From the NCBI RefSeq assembly GCF_014042365.1, contig NZ_JACEZS010000010.1, forward strand, positions 124,001-188,000: a DNA stretch of 64,000 nucleotides. Direction: 5' to 3'. Below the pieces are notes generated by a model. That model ran no database searches. It saw only the letters and a program-made list of their open reading frames with translations, and was not told the DNA's origin. Positions 52,857 to 62,417 of the stretch are shown piece after piece. Position numbers and translations under genes: made by a program. How positions within the stretch are numbered: position 1 is the stretch's first letter; each line of letters begins with the position of its first letter. The DNA is from Rugamonas fusca. Lineage in GTDB: Bacteria; Pseudomonadota; Gammaproteobacteria; Burkholderiales; Burkholderiaceae_D.

Positions 52857-55800
52857 GTGTCGGCACGCATCCTTATCATTGAAGACAATCCCACCAACAT
52901 GGAGCTGATGGTGTATCTGCTGCGCGCCTTCGGCTACACCCCGCTCACGGCCAGCGACGGCGAAGCCGGCGTGGCGGTGGCCCGACAGGAGGTGCCGGAT
53001 CTGATCATCTGTGACGTGCACTTGCCCAAGCTGGACGGCTACGGCGTGGTGGCCGCGCTCAAGGGCGATCCGGCCCTGCGCGCGATTCCGGCGCTGGCCG
53101 TGACGGCGCTGGCCATGGTGGGCGACCGGGAAAAGCTGCTGGCGGCCGGCTTTGACGGCTATATCGGCAAACCGATCGAGCCCGACACTTTCGTGAGCCA
53201 GATCGAGTCTTTTTTGCCGGGGGCGTCGGCCCCCGGTAAAAGCGACGTCGCCACCATCCTCATCGTGGACGACCACGTGCTGAACCGTGAGTTCCTGATG
53301 ACCTTGCTCGGCTACGGCGGCCACCGGCTGCTGGAGGCATCCAACGGCGCCGAAGGCTTGAAGATGGTGCACGCCGAGCGTCCGGACCTGGTGATCTCGG
53401 ACATCCTGATGCCCAACATGGATGGCTACGAATTCGTCACCCGCATGCACAGCGACCCGGCCACGGCCGACGTGCCCATCATCTTCTACACGGCCACCTA
53501 CCGCGAGCGCGAAGCGATGGCCGTGGCCCAGTCGTGCGGCGTGCGCTGGGTGCTGCCCAAGCCGTCCGACCCGGACGTGATCCTGCGCACCGTGCACGAG
53601 GCGCTGGGCATGGCGCCGGAAGTGGAAACCATGCCGGCGTTCGCGCCCGAGCCGCCCTCCGAGGGCCGCTTCCATGGCATCGACCACAAGGTGGCCGAGT
53701 ACCTTGACGTGCTCGAGGCCAGCAGCCAGCAGATCACGCAGCTGGCCAACCACGGCGAGGGCGAGGAGCAGGCGCCGGAACACCTGTCGCTGATGACGGC
53801 GCGCCTGTCGAGTTCGCTATCGAGCCTGCAGGCCGTGAGCTTGCGCCTGACGGCCCTGATCGAGCTGGGCATCGAACTGGGCGCCGAGCGCGACCCGCAG
53901 GCGCTGGTGGAAATCGGCTGCCGGGTGGCGCAGAACATTTGCGTGTCCAAGTACGCCTGCATCGGCGTGCTCGACAATGGCGCAACCGAGCTCAGCTATT
54001 TCGCCGCCTGCGGCACGGGGCCGCAAGTGCGCGTGGTGACGGGCGCGCCGCGTGCCGGCGTGCTGCGCGGCTTGCTCGAACAGCGGCTGCCGGTGCGCAT
54101 CAACGACGTTGATGGCGATCCCGGCCGCATCGGTTTGCCGGCCGGCCATCCGCCCGTGCATTCCTTCCTCGGCGTGCCCATCGTGTCGCGCGAGCGCACC
54201 CACGGCTGGCTGTACCTGGTCGACAAGCTTGGTGCCGACGAATTCTCCGAAGTCGATGAGCGGGTGGCCGCCACCGTGGCGGCCCAGATCGCCGTCGCTT
54301 ACGAAAACCTGCTGCTGTACGAGCAGATCAAGCGCCACCACGCCCAGCTCACCTCCGACATGAACGCCCGCATCCGGCTCGACGAGGACTTGCGCCGCTT
54401 CCGGCTGGCCATGGACGCCACGGCCGACGCCATCTTCCTGGTGGACCGGGCCGGCATGTGCTTCGTGGACGTGAACGTGACGGCTTGCCGCATGCTCGGC
54501 TACAAGCGCGAGGATTTCCTGGAAGTGGGGCCGGACAAGCAGGCCACGGGCGACTTGAGCCGGCTGGTGGACCTGTACGACAAGCTGCTGGCCGGCGACC
54601 AGAGCGGGGCCATGACGGAACTGCTGCTCACGCGCCGCGACGGCTCGCTGCTGTCGGTGGAAGTGCAGCGCCGCACGCTGCGCTCGGGCCAGAGCTGGAT
54701 CCTGGTGGCCGTGGCGCGCGACATCACGGAGCGCAAGGAGGCCGAGCAGCGCCTGCTCAAGCTGGCCCATTTCGACACGCTCACGGGCCTGCCCAACCGC
54801 AGCCAGTTCTATGAATCGCTGACCCATTCGCTGCACCAGGCCGGTGAGCACAAGTGGGCGCTGGCCGTGCTGTTCCTGGACGTGGACCGCTTCAAGAACG
54901 TCAACGATACGCTGGGCCACACTATCGGCGACGAGCTGCTGCGCCAGTTCTCGAGCCGCCTGGTCGATTGCCTGCGCGTGCGCGACACCATCGGCCGTTT
55001 CGGCGGCGACGAGTTCGCGGCCATCCTGATGCTGCCCGAAGGGGCGCAGAACGCCATCGCCGTGGTCGACAAGATCCGCGAAGCCTTGCGCCAGCCGTTC
55101 GACCTGAAAGGGCATGAGGTGACCGTCACGGCCAGCATCGGCATCTCCGTGTTCCCCGACGATGGCGCGGACGCCGACACCCTGATCCAGTACGCCGACA
55201 CGGCCATGTACCGCGCCAAGGAAGCGGGACGGGACGCGTTCCGCTTCTTCACGGCCGAGATGAACGCCCAATCGCTGGCGCGCCTGGACCTGGAGAACGC
55301 GCTGCGCCGGGCCATCGAGAACGACGAGTTCGTGCTGTACTTCCAGCCCAAGGTGGACATCAGTTCGGGCCGCATCAGCGGCGCCGAAGCCTTGATCCGC
55401 TGGCGCCGTCCCGGCCATGGCATGGTGTCGCCGGCCCTGTTCATCCCGATCCTGGAGGAGACGGGCCTGATCGTGCGGGTCGGCAGCTGGGTGCTCAACG
55501 AGGCTTGCCGCAAGATCGCCCAGTGGAGCCGCAGCAATATCGGCCCCGTGCACCTGTCGGTCAACGTGTCGGGCATCCAGTTCTTCGTCGGCGGGCTGGA
55601 GGAGGAGGTGATGAAGGTGATCAAGCAGCACGACATCGCGCCCGAGCTGCTGGAGCTGGAGTTGACGGAAAGCTCGCTGATGTCGAACGCCGAGGACACC
55701 ATCACCGTGCTGCAAAACCTCAAGGCGCTGGGCATCCAGATCTCGATTGACGATTTCGGCACCGGTTACTCCAGCCTGGCCTACCTGAAGCGCTTCCCGA

Positions 55801-56483
55801 TCGACAAGCTCAAGATCGACATCGCCTTCGTGCGCGAGGTGACCAGCAATCCCGACGACGCGGCCATCGTGCTGGCCATCATCAAGATGGCGCACAGCAT
55901 GAAGCTGGAAGTGATCGCCGAGGGCGTGGAGAAGGATGCGCAGCTGGCCTACCTGCGCCGCCACGGCTGCGATGAAATGCAGGGCTACTATTTCAGCCGG
56001 CCCTTGCCGGAAGAGGAGTTCGAGCACATGCTAAGCGAAGGAAAATCCCTGCAGACGCCGGCCGACGAGACGGTGCTCGAGCAGCAGACCCTGCTCATCG
56101 TGGACGACGACGCGTTCATGCTGGACGTGCTGACCGACTTCCTGGCCCAGGATGGCTACCGCATCCTGACGGCGCAAACGGCGGCCGAGGGCTTCGACCT
56201 GCTGGCGCGGCACCGGGTGCAGGTGATCCTGTGCGACCAGTGCATGCCGCTGATGAGCGGGACGGAATTCATGGAGCGGGTCAAGAACCTGGCGCCGGAC
56301 ACGTTTCGCATCATGCTGTCGGCCTATGCGGATTTGACGCCCATCATGGCCGCCATCAACCATGGCGCCATCGACCGCTTCTACACCAAGCCGTGGAAGG
56401 GCGCCGTGCTGCGCGAGAATATCCGCGAAGGCTTCCGCCTGCACGCCCAGCTGTACGGCCCCAGCGCCGTGATCAGCGGCTGA
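52857..56483 (+). CDS. REC-REC-GAF-PAS-GGDEF-EAL-REC regulator
   Basis: A 1208-residue cyclic-di-GMP enzyme. Domains: two receivers (1-118 and 130-250), a GAF domain (about 320-480), PAS (510-630), GGDEF (635-800), EAL (810-1060) and a third receiver (1075-1195). The GGDEF motif is intact at 716-720 with an RxxD inhibitory site (R707-D710) five residues before, and the EAL motif (E844) is intact, so both cyclase and phosphodiesterase activities are possible. The GTG start at 52857 is supported by AGGAG. It is paired with the kinase gene upstream. Confidence 0.93.
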   Translation: MSARILIIEDNPTNMELMVYLLRAFGYTPLTASDGEAGVAVARQEVPDLIICDVHLPKLDGYGVVAALKGDPALRAIPALAVTALAMVGDREKLLAAGFDGYIGKPIEPDTFVSQIESFLPGASAPGKSDVATILIVDDHVLNREFLMTLLGYGGHRLLEASNGAEGLKMVHAERPDLVISDILMPNMDGYEFVTRMHSDPATADVPIIFYTATYREREAMAVAQSCGVRWVLPKPSDPDVILRTVHEALGMAPEVETMPAFAPEPPSEGRFHGIDHKVAEYLDVLEASSQQITQLANHGEGEEQAPEHLSLMTARLSSSLSSLQAVSLRLTALIELGIELGAERDPQALVEIGCRVAQNICVSKYACIGVLDNGATELSYFAACGTGPQVRVVTGAPRAGVLRGLLEQRLPVRINDVDGDPGRIGLPAGHPPVHSFLGVPIVSRERTHGWLYLVDKLGADEFSEVDERVAATVAAQIAVAYENLLLYEQIKRHHAQLTSDMNARIRLDEDLRRFRLAMDATADAIFLVDRAGMCFVDVNVTACRMLGYKREDFLEVGPDKQATGDLSRLVDLYDKLLAGDQSGAMTELLLTRRDGSLLSVEVQRRTLRSGQSWILVAVARDITERKEAEQRLLKLAHFDTLTGLPNRSQFYESLTHSLHQAGEHKWALAVLFLDVDRFKNVNDTLGHTIGDELLRQFSSRLVDCLRVRDTIGRFGGDEFAAILMLPEGAQNAIAVVDKIREALRQPFDLKGHEVTVTASIGISVFPDDGADADTLIQYADTAMYRAKEAGRDAFRFFTAEMNAQSLARLDLENALRRAIENDEFVLYFQPKVDISSGRISGAEALIRWRRPGHGMVSPALFIPILEETGLIVRVGSWVLNEACRKIAQWSRSNIGPVHLSVNVSGIQFFVGGLEEEVMKVIKQHDIAPELLELELTESSLMSNAEDTITVLQNLKALGIQISIDDFGTGYSSLAYLKRFPIDKLKIDIAFVREVTSNPDDAAIVLAIIKMAHSMKLEVIAEGVEKDAQLAYLRRHGCDEMQGYYFSRPLPEEEFEHMLSEGKSLQTPADETVLEQQTLLIVDDDAFMLDVLTDFLAQDGYRILTAQTAAEGFDLLARHRVQVILCDQCMPLMSGTEFMERVKNLAPDTFRIMLSAYADLTPIMAAINHGAIDRFYTKPWKGAVLRENIREGFRLHAQLYGPSAVISG

Positions 56484-56504
56484 GCGCGGTCGGCGGGGCC
56501 GGCG

Positions 56505-56852
56505 CTATGCCGCTTGCAGGAGGAACTCCACTTTGACGGCGTCATAAGGGAAGACGATGCCGCCGCCCGGGGCATGTTCCAGCACGCCCGCGTGCAGCAG
56601 GGTAGTGACGTCCCCGTGTACGGCCTTGACGTCGCGTCCAGCCCGGCGCGCTGCCTCGCGGATGGAGATTTCGCCGGCACCACACAAGAGCTTCAGCAAG
56701 TGCCAGCGCTTGGCGGTCAATACTTGCCAAAGCAGTTCCGGTGTGGCGAAGCTGATGCGGGCGCCGTCCTGCGGCTTGCCTGTATTCCAGGCGGCAGTGA
56801 AGTCGGACATGGCGTCTGGCGCGGAGCGCACATCAAGAACGACGGTCTTCAT
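56505..56852 (-). CDS. tumA: TumA-type antitoxin (winged HTH)
   Basis: A 115-residue DNA-binding protein with a MarR/HVO_A0114-like winged helix in the C-terminal half (ELLWQVLTAKRWHLLKLLCGAGEISIREAARRAGRDVKAVHGDVTTLLHAGVLEHA). It overlaps the upstream TumE gene by 20 bases, which is the toxin-first order of TumE/TumA pairs. It should bind the toxin and repress the promoter. Confidence 0.82.
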   Translation of the reverse strand: MKTVVLDVRSAPDAMSDFTAAWNTGKPQDGARISFATPELLWQVLTAKRWHLLKLLCGAGEISIREAARRAGRDVKAVHGDVTTLLHAGVLEHAPGGGIVFPYDAVKVEFLLQAA

Positions 56853-57129
56853 CGTTCCACCTCACAATATCTTGCTGAAAGTCGGCGACCAGTTGTTCCG
56901 GGCTGCTGAATGCATATTGAAACTGCTTGCCACGCCAGTGCCGGTGGTCGCCCTTGCCGGATTCATTGTCGTAACGTAGCACGCATTCTCCCCTAACGAT
57001 GTAGGCCAGCCGGTACTGGAAGCAATGCCGGGAGCCTGGCATGGGTACTGGCAGGCGCCATAGCACCAGTTCTGCAAACCGGTCGGCGGACAGGACGATG
57101 CGGGTCCGTGCGAGCAGCGTGGCCTTCAT
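56833..57129 (-). CDS. tumE: TumE-family toxin
   Basis: A 98-residue protein of the TumE (DUF6516) family: MKATLLARTRIVLSADRFAELVLWRLP, then FQYRLAYIVRGECVLRYDNESGKGDHRH and ADFQQDIVRWN. The family is the toxin part of a type II system. The transcription start predicted from the promoter lies about one base before the ATG, so the message would be nearly leaderless. Confidence 0.82.
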   Translation of the reverse strand: MKATLLARTRIVLSADRFAELVLWRLPVPMPGSRHCFQYRLAYIVRGECVLRYDNESGKGDHRHWRGKQFQYAFSSPEQLVADFQQDIVRWNDEDRRS

Positions 57130-57175
57130 GTTGGAGAGGCTAGCAACTGCCTAGGGTGTTGTCAACATCTCCAAC
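57130..57175 (-). promoter_or_regulatory. TumE/TumA promoter with 8-bp inverted repeat
   Basis: GTTGGAGA at 57130-57137 and TCTCCAAC at 57168-57175 are inverted repeats 30 bases apart that bracket a good minus-strand promoter: TTGACA (57160-57165) and TAGCCT (57137-57142) with 17 bases between. This layout fits autoregulation by the antitoxin. Confidence 0.6.
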
Positions 57176-57188
57176 GTGGCGCACAGGG

Positions 57189-58889
57189 TCAGAACTCTTC
57201 CCACTCGCTGGCAGCGGTGGCCTTGGCGGGCTGGCGCGCGGCCGCGCGCTGGGCGGCTGCCGGCGTTGGCGTTGGCGTGGCGACGAGTGCCGAGGTGGTG
57301 CCCGGCACGGCCGGTGCGGCGCGCCGTGGCGCGGCCGGCGCGCGCGCCGTGTCGATGGTGAACGCGCTCACCGCCTGCGCCAGGTCGCTGGCCTGGTCCT
57401 GCATGTTCTGCGAGGCGGCCGCTGTCTGCTCCACCAGCGCCGCGTTCTGCTGCGTGCCCTGGTCCATCTGCGCCACCGCCTCGTGCACCTGCGTGATGCC
57501 GGAATTCTGCTCTGCCGTGGCCGAGCTGATTTCGGCCACGATGTCCGACACTTGCCGCACGCTCGTCACCACGTGGCCCATGGTGGTGCCGGCCTGTTCC
57601 ACCAGGCGGGTGCCGCTGTCGACTTTTTCCACGGAATCGTCGATCAGCACCTTGATCTCCTTGGCCGCCGCCGCCGAGCGCTGGGCCAGGCTGCGCACCT
57701 CGCCCGCCACCACGGCGAAGCCGCGGCCCTGCTCGCCGGCGCGGGCCGCTTCCACGGCCGCGTTCAGGGCCAGGATGTTGGTCTGGAAGGCGATGCCGTC
57801 GATCACGCTGATGATGTCGACGATCTTGCGCGACGATGCGTTGATCGAACCCATGGTCTGGATCACCTGGTCCACCACGCCGCCGCCATCGGCCGCCACC
57901 TGCGAGGCCGACTGGGCCAGCTGGTTGGCCTGGCGCGCGTTGTCGGCGTTCTGGCTGACGGTGGCGCGCAGCTGGTCCATGCACGAGGCCGTCTCCTCCA
58001 GCGCGGCCGCTTGCTGGGCCGTGCGCGAGGCCAGGTCGGCCGTGCCTTCGGCGATCTGCTGCGAGGCCAGCTGCACCGCGTCGGCCGAGTTGCGGGCCGT
58101 GCCCACCACGCCGGCGATCTGGCGCAGCAGGCGGTTGAAGGCCTGGGCCGTGTGGCCGATTTCATCCATGCGCGCGATTTCCACCTGGTGCGTCAAGTCC
58201 AGCGACTGGCTGACCTGTTCCAGCGTGCCGCGGATGTTGCCCAGGCTGGCGTGGATGATGCGGTACAGCTGCAGGGCCAGCACGGCCGTCACCAGCAGGC
58301 CGGCCAGCGTCACCGCCACCAGCAGGCGCACGGCCGAACTGTAGGCGGCGTCGCTGCTGTGGCGCACTTCCTCGATCAGTTGCTTGTTGAAAGCGATATG
58401 CTCGTCCAGTCCCTTCTTGACGCCGGCCGCCGACACGGCCAGCGGCGTGCCGGCCAGCAGCGTGGCGCGCACGCCATCCATGTCGCCGGCGTGCGAGGCG
58501 GCCAGGAACGGCACCAGCGCCTGGCGGTAGGCCGCCATGTTGGCCTTGTCCGCCTCCAGCAGCTTGCGGTCGGCGTCGTCGTAGATGTGCTCTTTCTCGT
58601 AGGTGGCGATCACCTCGTCGAACTTGGCGTGGGCCTCGTTGTAGGCCTTGTCGAGCGCCGACTTGTCGTCCAGGTTGGAGAACACGGACAGGCGGTAGCC
58701 GGCCAGGCGGCTGTCGGCCAGCGCGCCCTTGGCGCTGTTCAAGCCTTCGATGCTGGGGATCAGGCGGGCCTGGACCATGTCCAGCCGTTGCTGTGCGGCC
58801 GAGAGCTGCCACAGTCCATTGGCGCCTACAAAGATCAGGGCCAGCAGGGCCGCCGACAGAGTCAGGATAAGACGCTTGGAGATAGTCAT
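57189..58889 (-). CDS. methyl-accepting chemotaxis protein
   Basis: A 566-residue chemoreceptor. It has an N-terminal membrane segment (7-25), a periplasmic four-helix type domain (30-185) of the kind with a [13 protein letters not shown] part, a second membrane segment (about 188-210), HAMP (210-265) and the signalling domain with the highly conserved hairpin tip [40 protein letters not shown]. The C-terminal end is a Pro/Ala linker and the pentapeptide-like WEEF, a tether for CheR/CheB. It stands alone, so it belongs to a chemotaxis system encoded elsewhere. Confidence 0.93.
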   Translation of the reverse strand: MTISKRLILTLSAALLALIFVGANGLWQLSAAQQRLDMVQARLIPSIEGLNSAKGALADSRLAGYRLSVFSNLDDKSALDKAYNEAHAKFDEVIATYEKEHIYDDADRKLLEADKANMAAYRQALVPFLAASHAGDMDGVRATLLAGTPLAVSAAGVKKGLDEHIAFNKQLIEEVRHSSDAAYSSAVRLLVAVTLAGLLVTAVLALQLYRIIHASLGNIRGTLEQVSQSLDLTHQVEIARMDEIGHTAQAFNRLLRQIAGVVGTARNSADAVQLASQQIAEGTADLASRTAQQAAALEETASCMDQLRATVSQNADNARQANQLAQSASQVAADGGGVVDQVIQTMGSINASSRKIVDIISVIDGIAFQTNILALNAAVEAARAGEQGRGFAVVAGEVRSLAQRSAAAAKEIKVLIDDSVEKVDSGTRLVEQAGTTMGHVVTSVRQVSDIVAEISSATAEQNSGITQVHEAVAQMDQGTQQNAALVEQTAAASQNMQDQASDLAQAVSAFTIDTARAPAAPRRAAPAVPGTTSALVATPTPTPAAAQRAAARQPAKATAASEWEEF

Positions 58890-59088
58890 GGGGAGGTGCT
58901 TTTCTTCAGGGTTAGGGAGGGTCGTGCGGGAACACCCGGTGGACGCTGCCAGGATGTTAAGTATTGCAGAACCACATTTGTTGGCGCAAGTTGAATTGTG
59001 GTGGCAGCGCCGGCAACGCAACGCCCGCGCACGGCGGGCAGTGGTGGTCCCCCATCCTGTCCTGGACGGGGCGTTGCTGGGAGGGGAA

Positions 59089-59667
59089 TCAGGCGAGCAG
59101 GACAACGTCCGGCAGGTTGGCCAGCACCTGGTCGTAGGTGGTGTAGGTTTCCAGTGCGTCGATGACGACGGGCAGTGGTTCGGCCCAGATCTCCGGCAGA
59201 TCGCGCTCCATGGGCGGGCGCACGGCGAACGCCAGCGCTTCCGTGGGCGGCGAGAACTGGGCGGCCACGCCGGGCTTGTTGCCGCGCGCATCGATGCGAT
59301 ACCAGCCGAACTGGGGCAGGTGGACCGCGTTCAAGCCGTGCAGGCAATACGGTGCGCCATCGGTGCCCACGGACAGGCGCTGGTAGCACAGCCCGGCCGG
59401 GATACCGTTGGCGCGCAGCAGGGCGGCCAGCAGGTGGCTCTTGGCGTAGCAATAGCCGGTGCCGTGGCGCAGCACGTCGGACGCCTTGCAGGTGACGGGG
59501 TTGAGCTTGTAGTCCGCGCTGTGCCGGATCTCGTCGCGCACGAACCCGAAGCAGTTGCGCGCCACCTCCAGCGCTGTCGCGGCGCCCTCGGCCAGCGCGG
59601 CGGCCCTGGCGGCCACGTCCGGATGGTCGAAATCGATGTAGGTGCTGGCGGTGAGATAGTTCTTCAT
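59089..59667 (-). CDS. transglutaminase-like domain protein
   Basis: A 192-residue protein with the transglutaminase-like cysteine protease fold. The catalytic triad is seen as C73 in [18 protein letters not shown]110 (or H116) in [10 protein letters not shown] and D126 in WYRIDARGN. Such small proteins occur in many bacteria as putative peptidases; the substrate is unknown. It is on the minus strand and diverges from the TetR gene, with the 59682-59737 repeat in the gap. Confidence 0.85.
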   Translation of the reverse strand: MKNYLTASTYIDFDHPDVAARAAALAEGAATALEVARNCFGFVRDEIRHSADYKLNPVTCKASDVLRHGTGYCYAKSHLLAALLRANGIPAGLCYQRLSVGTDGAPYCLHGLNAVHLPQFGWYRIDARGNKPGVAAQFSPPTEALAFAVRPPMERDLPEIWAEPLPVVIDALETYTTYDQVLANLPDVVLLA

Positions 59668-59681
59668 GCGATGGAAAAGTT

Positions 59682-59737
59682 GGGGTCAGTGCCAACTATC
59701 ATACAGGGGCTCGTGCAGGTTTGTTGGCACTGACCCC
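59682..59737. repeat. REP-like inverted repeat
   Basis: GGGGTCAGTGCCAAC at 59682-59696 and its reverse complement at 59723-59737 enclose a 26-base loop. The GGGGTCAGTGCC head is of the kind seen in REP elements linked to RAYT transposases. It lies just upstream of the TetR gene. Confidence 0.65.
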
Positions 59738-59798
59738 GGACTGGCATTTATACTGGCGGGCCTTGCTCCAACTGTCGCCACGCACCCGACCGACGATC

Positions 59799-60542
59799 AT
59801 GACGAAAGCCGTTCCCGCTCCCCAGCCAGCCGTGTCCGCGCCCGCGGCGACAGCGAAGCCACCGCGTGCGCGCGCGGCGCGTGCGGGCGGCGCCTCCGAC
59901 CGGGGCGAGCGCACGCGCGAGCAGATCCTGCGCGCCACGCTGGAAATCATTGCCGCCCATGGCCTGTCGGGCGTGAGCCATCGCGCCATCGCCGCCAGGG
60001 CCGAGGTGCGGCTGTCGCTCACCAGCTATCACTTCGGTTCGCTCGAGGACTTGCTGGAGGCGGCGTTCGATGCCTACCACGCCCACACGGAGCGGCGCCG
60101 CACGGAACTGGTGGCCACGGTCGACCAGCAGATGGGGCAGTTGCCCGCCAAGCTGACGCCGCAGGTGCTGACAGCCATCGCCGACACCATGGCCGATACG
60201 CTGGCCGCCTACATCCACGCTGGCGTACGCGCGCACCGCACGGACCTGGCCGTCGAGTGCAGTTTCCTGTTTGCGTGGAACCTGTCGCCCACCTTGCGCC
60301 AGAAAGTGGACCAGCACAGCAAGGGCTTGGTGCAACTGGCCGCCCGCGTGTTCGCCCAACTGGGCAGCCGCGCACCGGAAGTGGACAGCGCCGTGCTGCT
60401 GGCCACCATCCGCCAGCTTGAATTCACCCAGGTGTCCACGGGCGTGGTCAGCCCCGTGGCCGACATCAAGCTGCCGCTGTTCCGCCTGCTGCTGGGGCTG
60501 CTGCTGGCGCGCGGCGTCACGCCGCCCGGCGTGCCCGCCTGA
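59799..60542 (+). CDS. TetR/AcrR-family regulator
   Basis: A 247-residue TetR-type repressor. After a Pro/Ala/Arg-rich leader (1-40) the helix-turn-helix spans 45-90 (RGERTREQILRATLEIIAAHGLSGVSHRAIAARAEVRLSLTSYHFGSLEDLLEAAF). The C-terminal ligand domain is helical. It precedes the exported oxidase operon by 97 bases, and an 18-bp dyad in that gap is the likely operator. The start is the first Met before the Pro-rich leader. Confidence 0.88.
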   Translation: MTKAVPAPQPAVSAPAATAKPPRARAARAGGASDRGERTREQILRATLEIIAAHGLSGVSHRAIAARAEVRLSLTSYHFGSLEDLLEAAFDAYHAHTERRRTELVATVDQQMGQLPAKLTPQVLTAIADTMADTLAAYIHAGVRAHRTDLAVECSFLFAWNLSPTLRQKVDQHSKGLVQLAARVFAQLGSRAPEVDSAVLLATIRQLEFTQVSTGVVSPVADIKLPLFRLLLGLLLARGVTPPGVPA

Positions 60543-60574
60543 TTTTCGACTGAGTTAATTTGACAACAGTTTTG

Positions 60575-60619
60575 TTGACAGCGGTTTTAATCAATGTGAA
60601 TATTGGACGACTGTCCAAT
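60575..60619 (+). promoter_or_regulatory. promoter with TetR-type operator
   Basis: TTGACA at 60575-60580 has an AATATT-like -10 near 60599 (18-base spacing). It is overlapped by ATTGGAC-GACT-GTCCAAT at 60602-60619, an 18-bp dyad with 7-base arms. A repressor bound here would block the start of the cytochrome operon. Confidence 0.6.
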
Positions 60620-60638
60620 TTTGATGTTGAGAGCACCG

Positions 60639-61010
60639 ATGCGGAAACGAAAGTCAATCAAGGCGCTGGCTTGCGCCGCGGCGTCGCTGGCCTGCCTGCT
60701 GGGCCACGCGGACGCGGCGGGGCTGAGTGCGCGCCAGTCCCAGCTGCTGGCCAACAACTGCCTGCAATGCCACGCGCGCGCCGGTGTCGACGCGCCGCAG
60801 GCCGGCGATGCGCAAGCGTGGAAACCCTACGCGGCCAAGGGCGAGTCGGCCATGCTGGTCAACGCCGTGCAGGGCACGGGCGGCATGCCACCGCTGGGCT
60901 ATTGCAGCGCCTGCACCGAGGATGACTTCCGCGCCCTGATCCGGTTCATGGCCAGGCTGGCGCCATCGGCCGCAGCCAGCGGCGGCAGCGCGCAGGGAGC
61001 GGCCAAATGA
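60639..61010 (+). CDS. periplasmic c-type cytochrome
   Basis: A 123-residue cytochrome c. A signal peptide covers about 1-27 (ending ADAAG), the haem site is CLQCH (C41, C44, H45), and a possible axial Met lies in GTGGMPPLGY. It is likely the electron acceptor for the flavin oxidase, with which it shares a four-base stop-start overlap (ATGA). The start at 60639 has a GAGAG ribosome site; Met at 60624 is a possible alternative. Confidence 0.88.
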   Translation: MRKRKSIKALACAAASLACLLGHADAAGLSARQSQLLANNCLQCHARAGVDAPQAGDAQAWKPYAAKGESAMLVNAVQGTGGMPPLGYCSACTEDDFRALIRFMARLAPSAAASGGSAQGAAK

Positions 61011-62416
61011 AGCGCCGTACCTTCCTGCAGGCGGCTGCTGCCGGTGCCGGTGTGGCGGCGACGGGTCTGCTGGCCGGTTGTGGCCGCAGCGAGGCCGTGC
61101 CGCAAAGTCCCGTCGACTTCGTGCCCGGCAAGGCCCTGCCGTGGATGAACTGGTCCGGCAACCAGAGCTGCACGCCGGCCTGGCGCGCGGCGCCGGCCAG
61201 CGAGTCTGAGCTGGTCGATGTGCTGGCCCGCGCCAAGGGCGTGGTGCGCGCCGTGGGCGCCAGCCATTCGTTCAGCGCCGTAGTGCCGACCGATGGCACG
61301 CTGGTGGCCACCGATTTGCTGAGCGGCCTGGTGTCGCACGACCCGGCCACGCTGCGCGCCGAAATCCTGGCCGGCACCCGCATGCATGCACTGGGGCCCA
61401 TGCTGCACGGCGTGGGCCAGTCGGTGCCCAACATGCCGGACATGGATTACCCGGCCATGGGCGGCGCCATCGTCAATTCCGTGCACGGCACGGGCCAGCG
61501 CTTCGGTTCCATGTCCTCGTGCGTGACGGCGCTGACGCTGGCCACGCCGTCGGGCCAGTTGATCGACTGCTCGGCCGACCGCAACGCGGAAGTGTTCCAT
61601 GCGGCGCGCACTTCGGTCGGCGCGCTCGGCATCATCTCCCGCATGACTTTGCAGAACGTGGCGCCGTTCCGGCTGGTCGAGACCACGCGCATCGAAACCA
61701 CGGAAGACGTGCTGGCCGAAATCGCCAAGCGCTGCGCCATGCACCGCAATTTCGAGTTCATGCCGCTGCCCCATTCCTCGCTGTGCGTGACCATCGCCAC
61801 CGACGAGGCGGGACCAGACGACAAGCCGGCCGGCGAGGACGACCCGCAGGCCGTCAAGTCGCTGCGCACGCTGTGGCAGGCCGTGGGCTGGATGCCGGGC
61901 ATGGGCGAGGCGGCCTACGACCAGCTGCTCACCACCTTCATGGCGGGCGAGGGTTCCCAGGTGCGCGTGGGCCAGTCATACGACGTGTTCCCGCACGTGC
62001 GCGTGGTGCGCTTTCGCGAGATGGAGTACACGCTGCCGGCCGAGGCGGGGCCGGCCTGCGTGCGCGAGATCCTGCGCACCATCCGCGAGCGGCGCCTGCC
62101 GATCGCGTTCCCGCTCGAATACCGCTACGTGAAGGGGGACGACATCTGGCTCTCGATGTTCGAAGGCCGCGACGGTTGCTCTATCTCCGTGCACCAGTAC
62201 GGCGACACCGACCACCGCGCCTACTTCGCCGAGATCGAGCCGATTTTCTGGAGGTACGGCGGCCGCCCGCACTGGGGCAAGATCCACACGCTGGATGCGG
62301 CGCGGCTGGCGGCGCTCTATCCGCGCCACTGGAAGGACTTCCACGAAGTGCGGCGCAGCCTCGATCCGCAGGGCCGCATGCTCAACCCCCACCTGAAACA
62401 CATCTTCGGAGCCTGA
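61007..62416 (+). CDS. FAD-binding sugar-lactone oxidase-like protein
   Basis: A 469-residue protein with a Tat signal (KRRTFLQAAAAGAG...LLAGCG), an FAD_binding_4 domain (about 60-220) with AVGASHSFS and the NSVHGTG FAD loop, and the C-terminal D-arabinono-1,4-lactone oxidase domain (240-465) including HWGKIHTLDA. The family oxidises aldonolactones or alditols. Export by Tat and the cytochrome gene ahead suggest electrons go to the cytochrome rather than oxygen. The substrate is unknown. Confidence 0.88.
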   Translation: MKRRTFLQAAAAGAGVAATGLLAGCGRSEAVPQSPVDFVPGKALPWMNWSGNQSCTPAWRAAPASESELVDVLARAKGVVRAVGASHSFSAVVPTDGTLVATDLLSGLVSHDPATLRAEILAGTRMHALGPMLHGVGQSVPNMPDMDYPAMGGAIVNSVHGTGQRFGSMSSCVTALTLATPSGQLIDCSADRNAEVFHAARTSVGALGIISRMTLQNVAPFRLVETTRIETTEDVLAEIAKRCAMHRNFEFMPLPHSSLCVTIATDEAGPDDKPAGEDDPQAVKSLRTLWQAVGWMPGMGEAAYDQLLTTFMAGEGSQVRVGQSYDVFPHVRVVRFREMEYTLPAEAGPACVREILRTIRERRLPIAFPLEYRYVKGDDIWLSMFEGRDGCSISVHQYGDTDHRAYFAEIEPIFWRYGGRPHWGKIHTLDAARLAALYPRHWKDFHEVRRSLDPQGRMLNPHLKHIFGA

Positions 62417-62417
62417 C

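Noticed and set aside
53817..56027. 736-residue minus-strand open frame
   Set aside because: It mirrors the GGDEF-EAL gene and is His/Gln/Arg-rich shadow sequence without domains.
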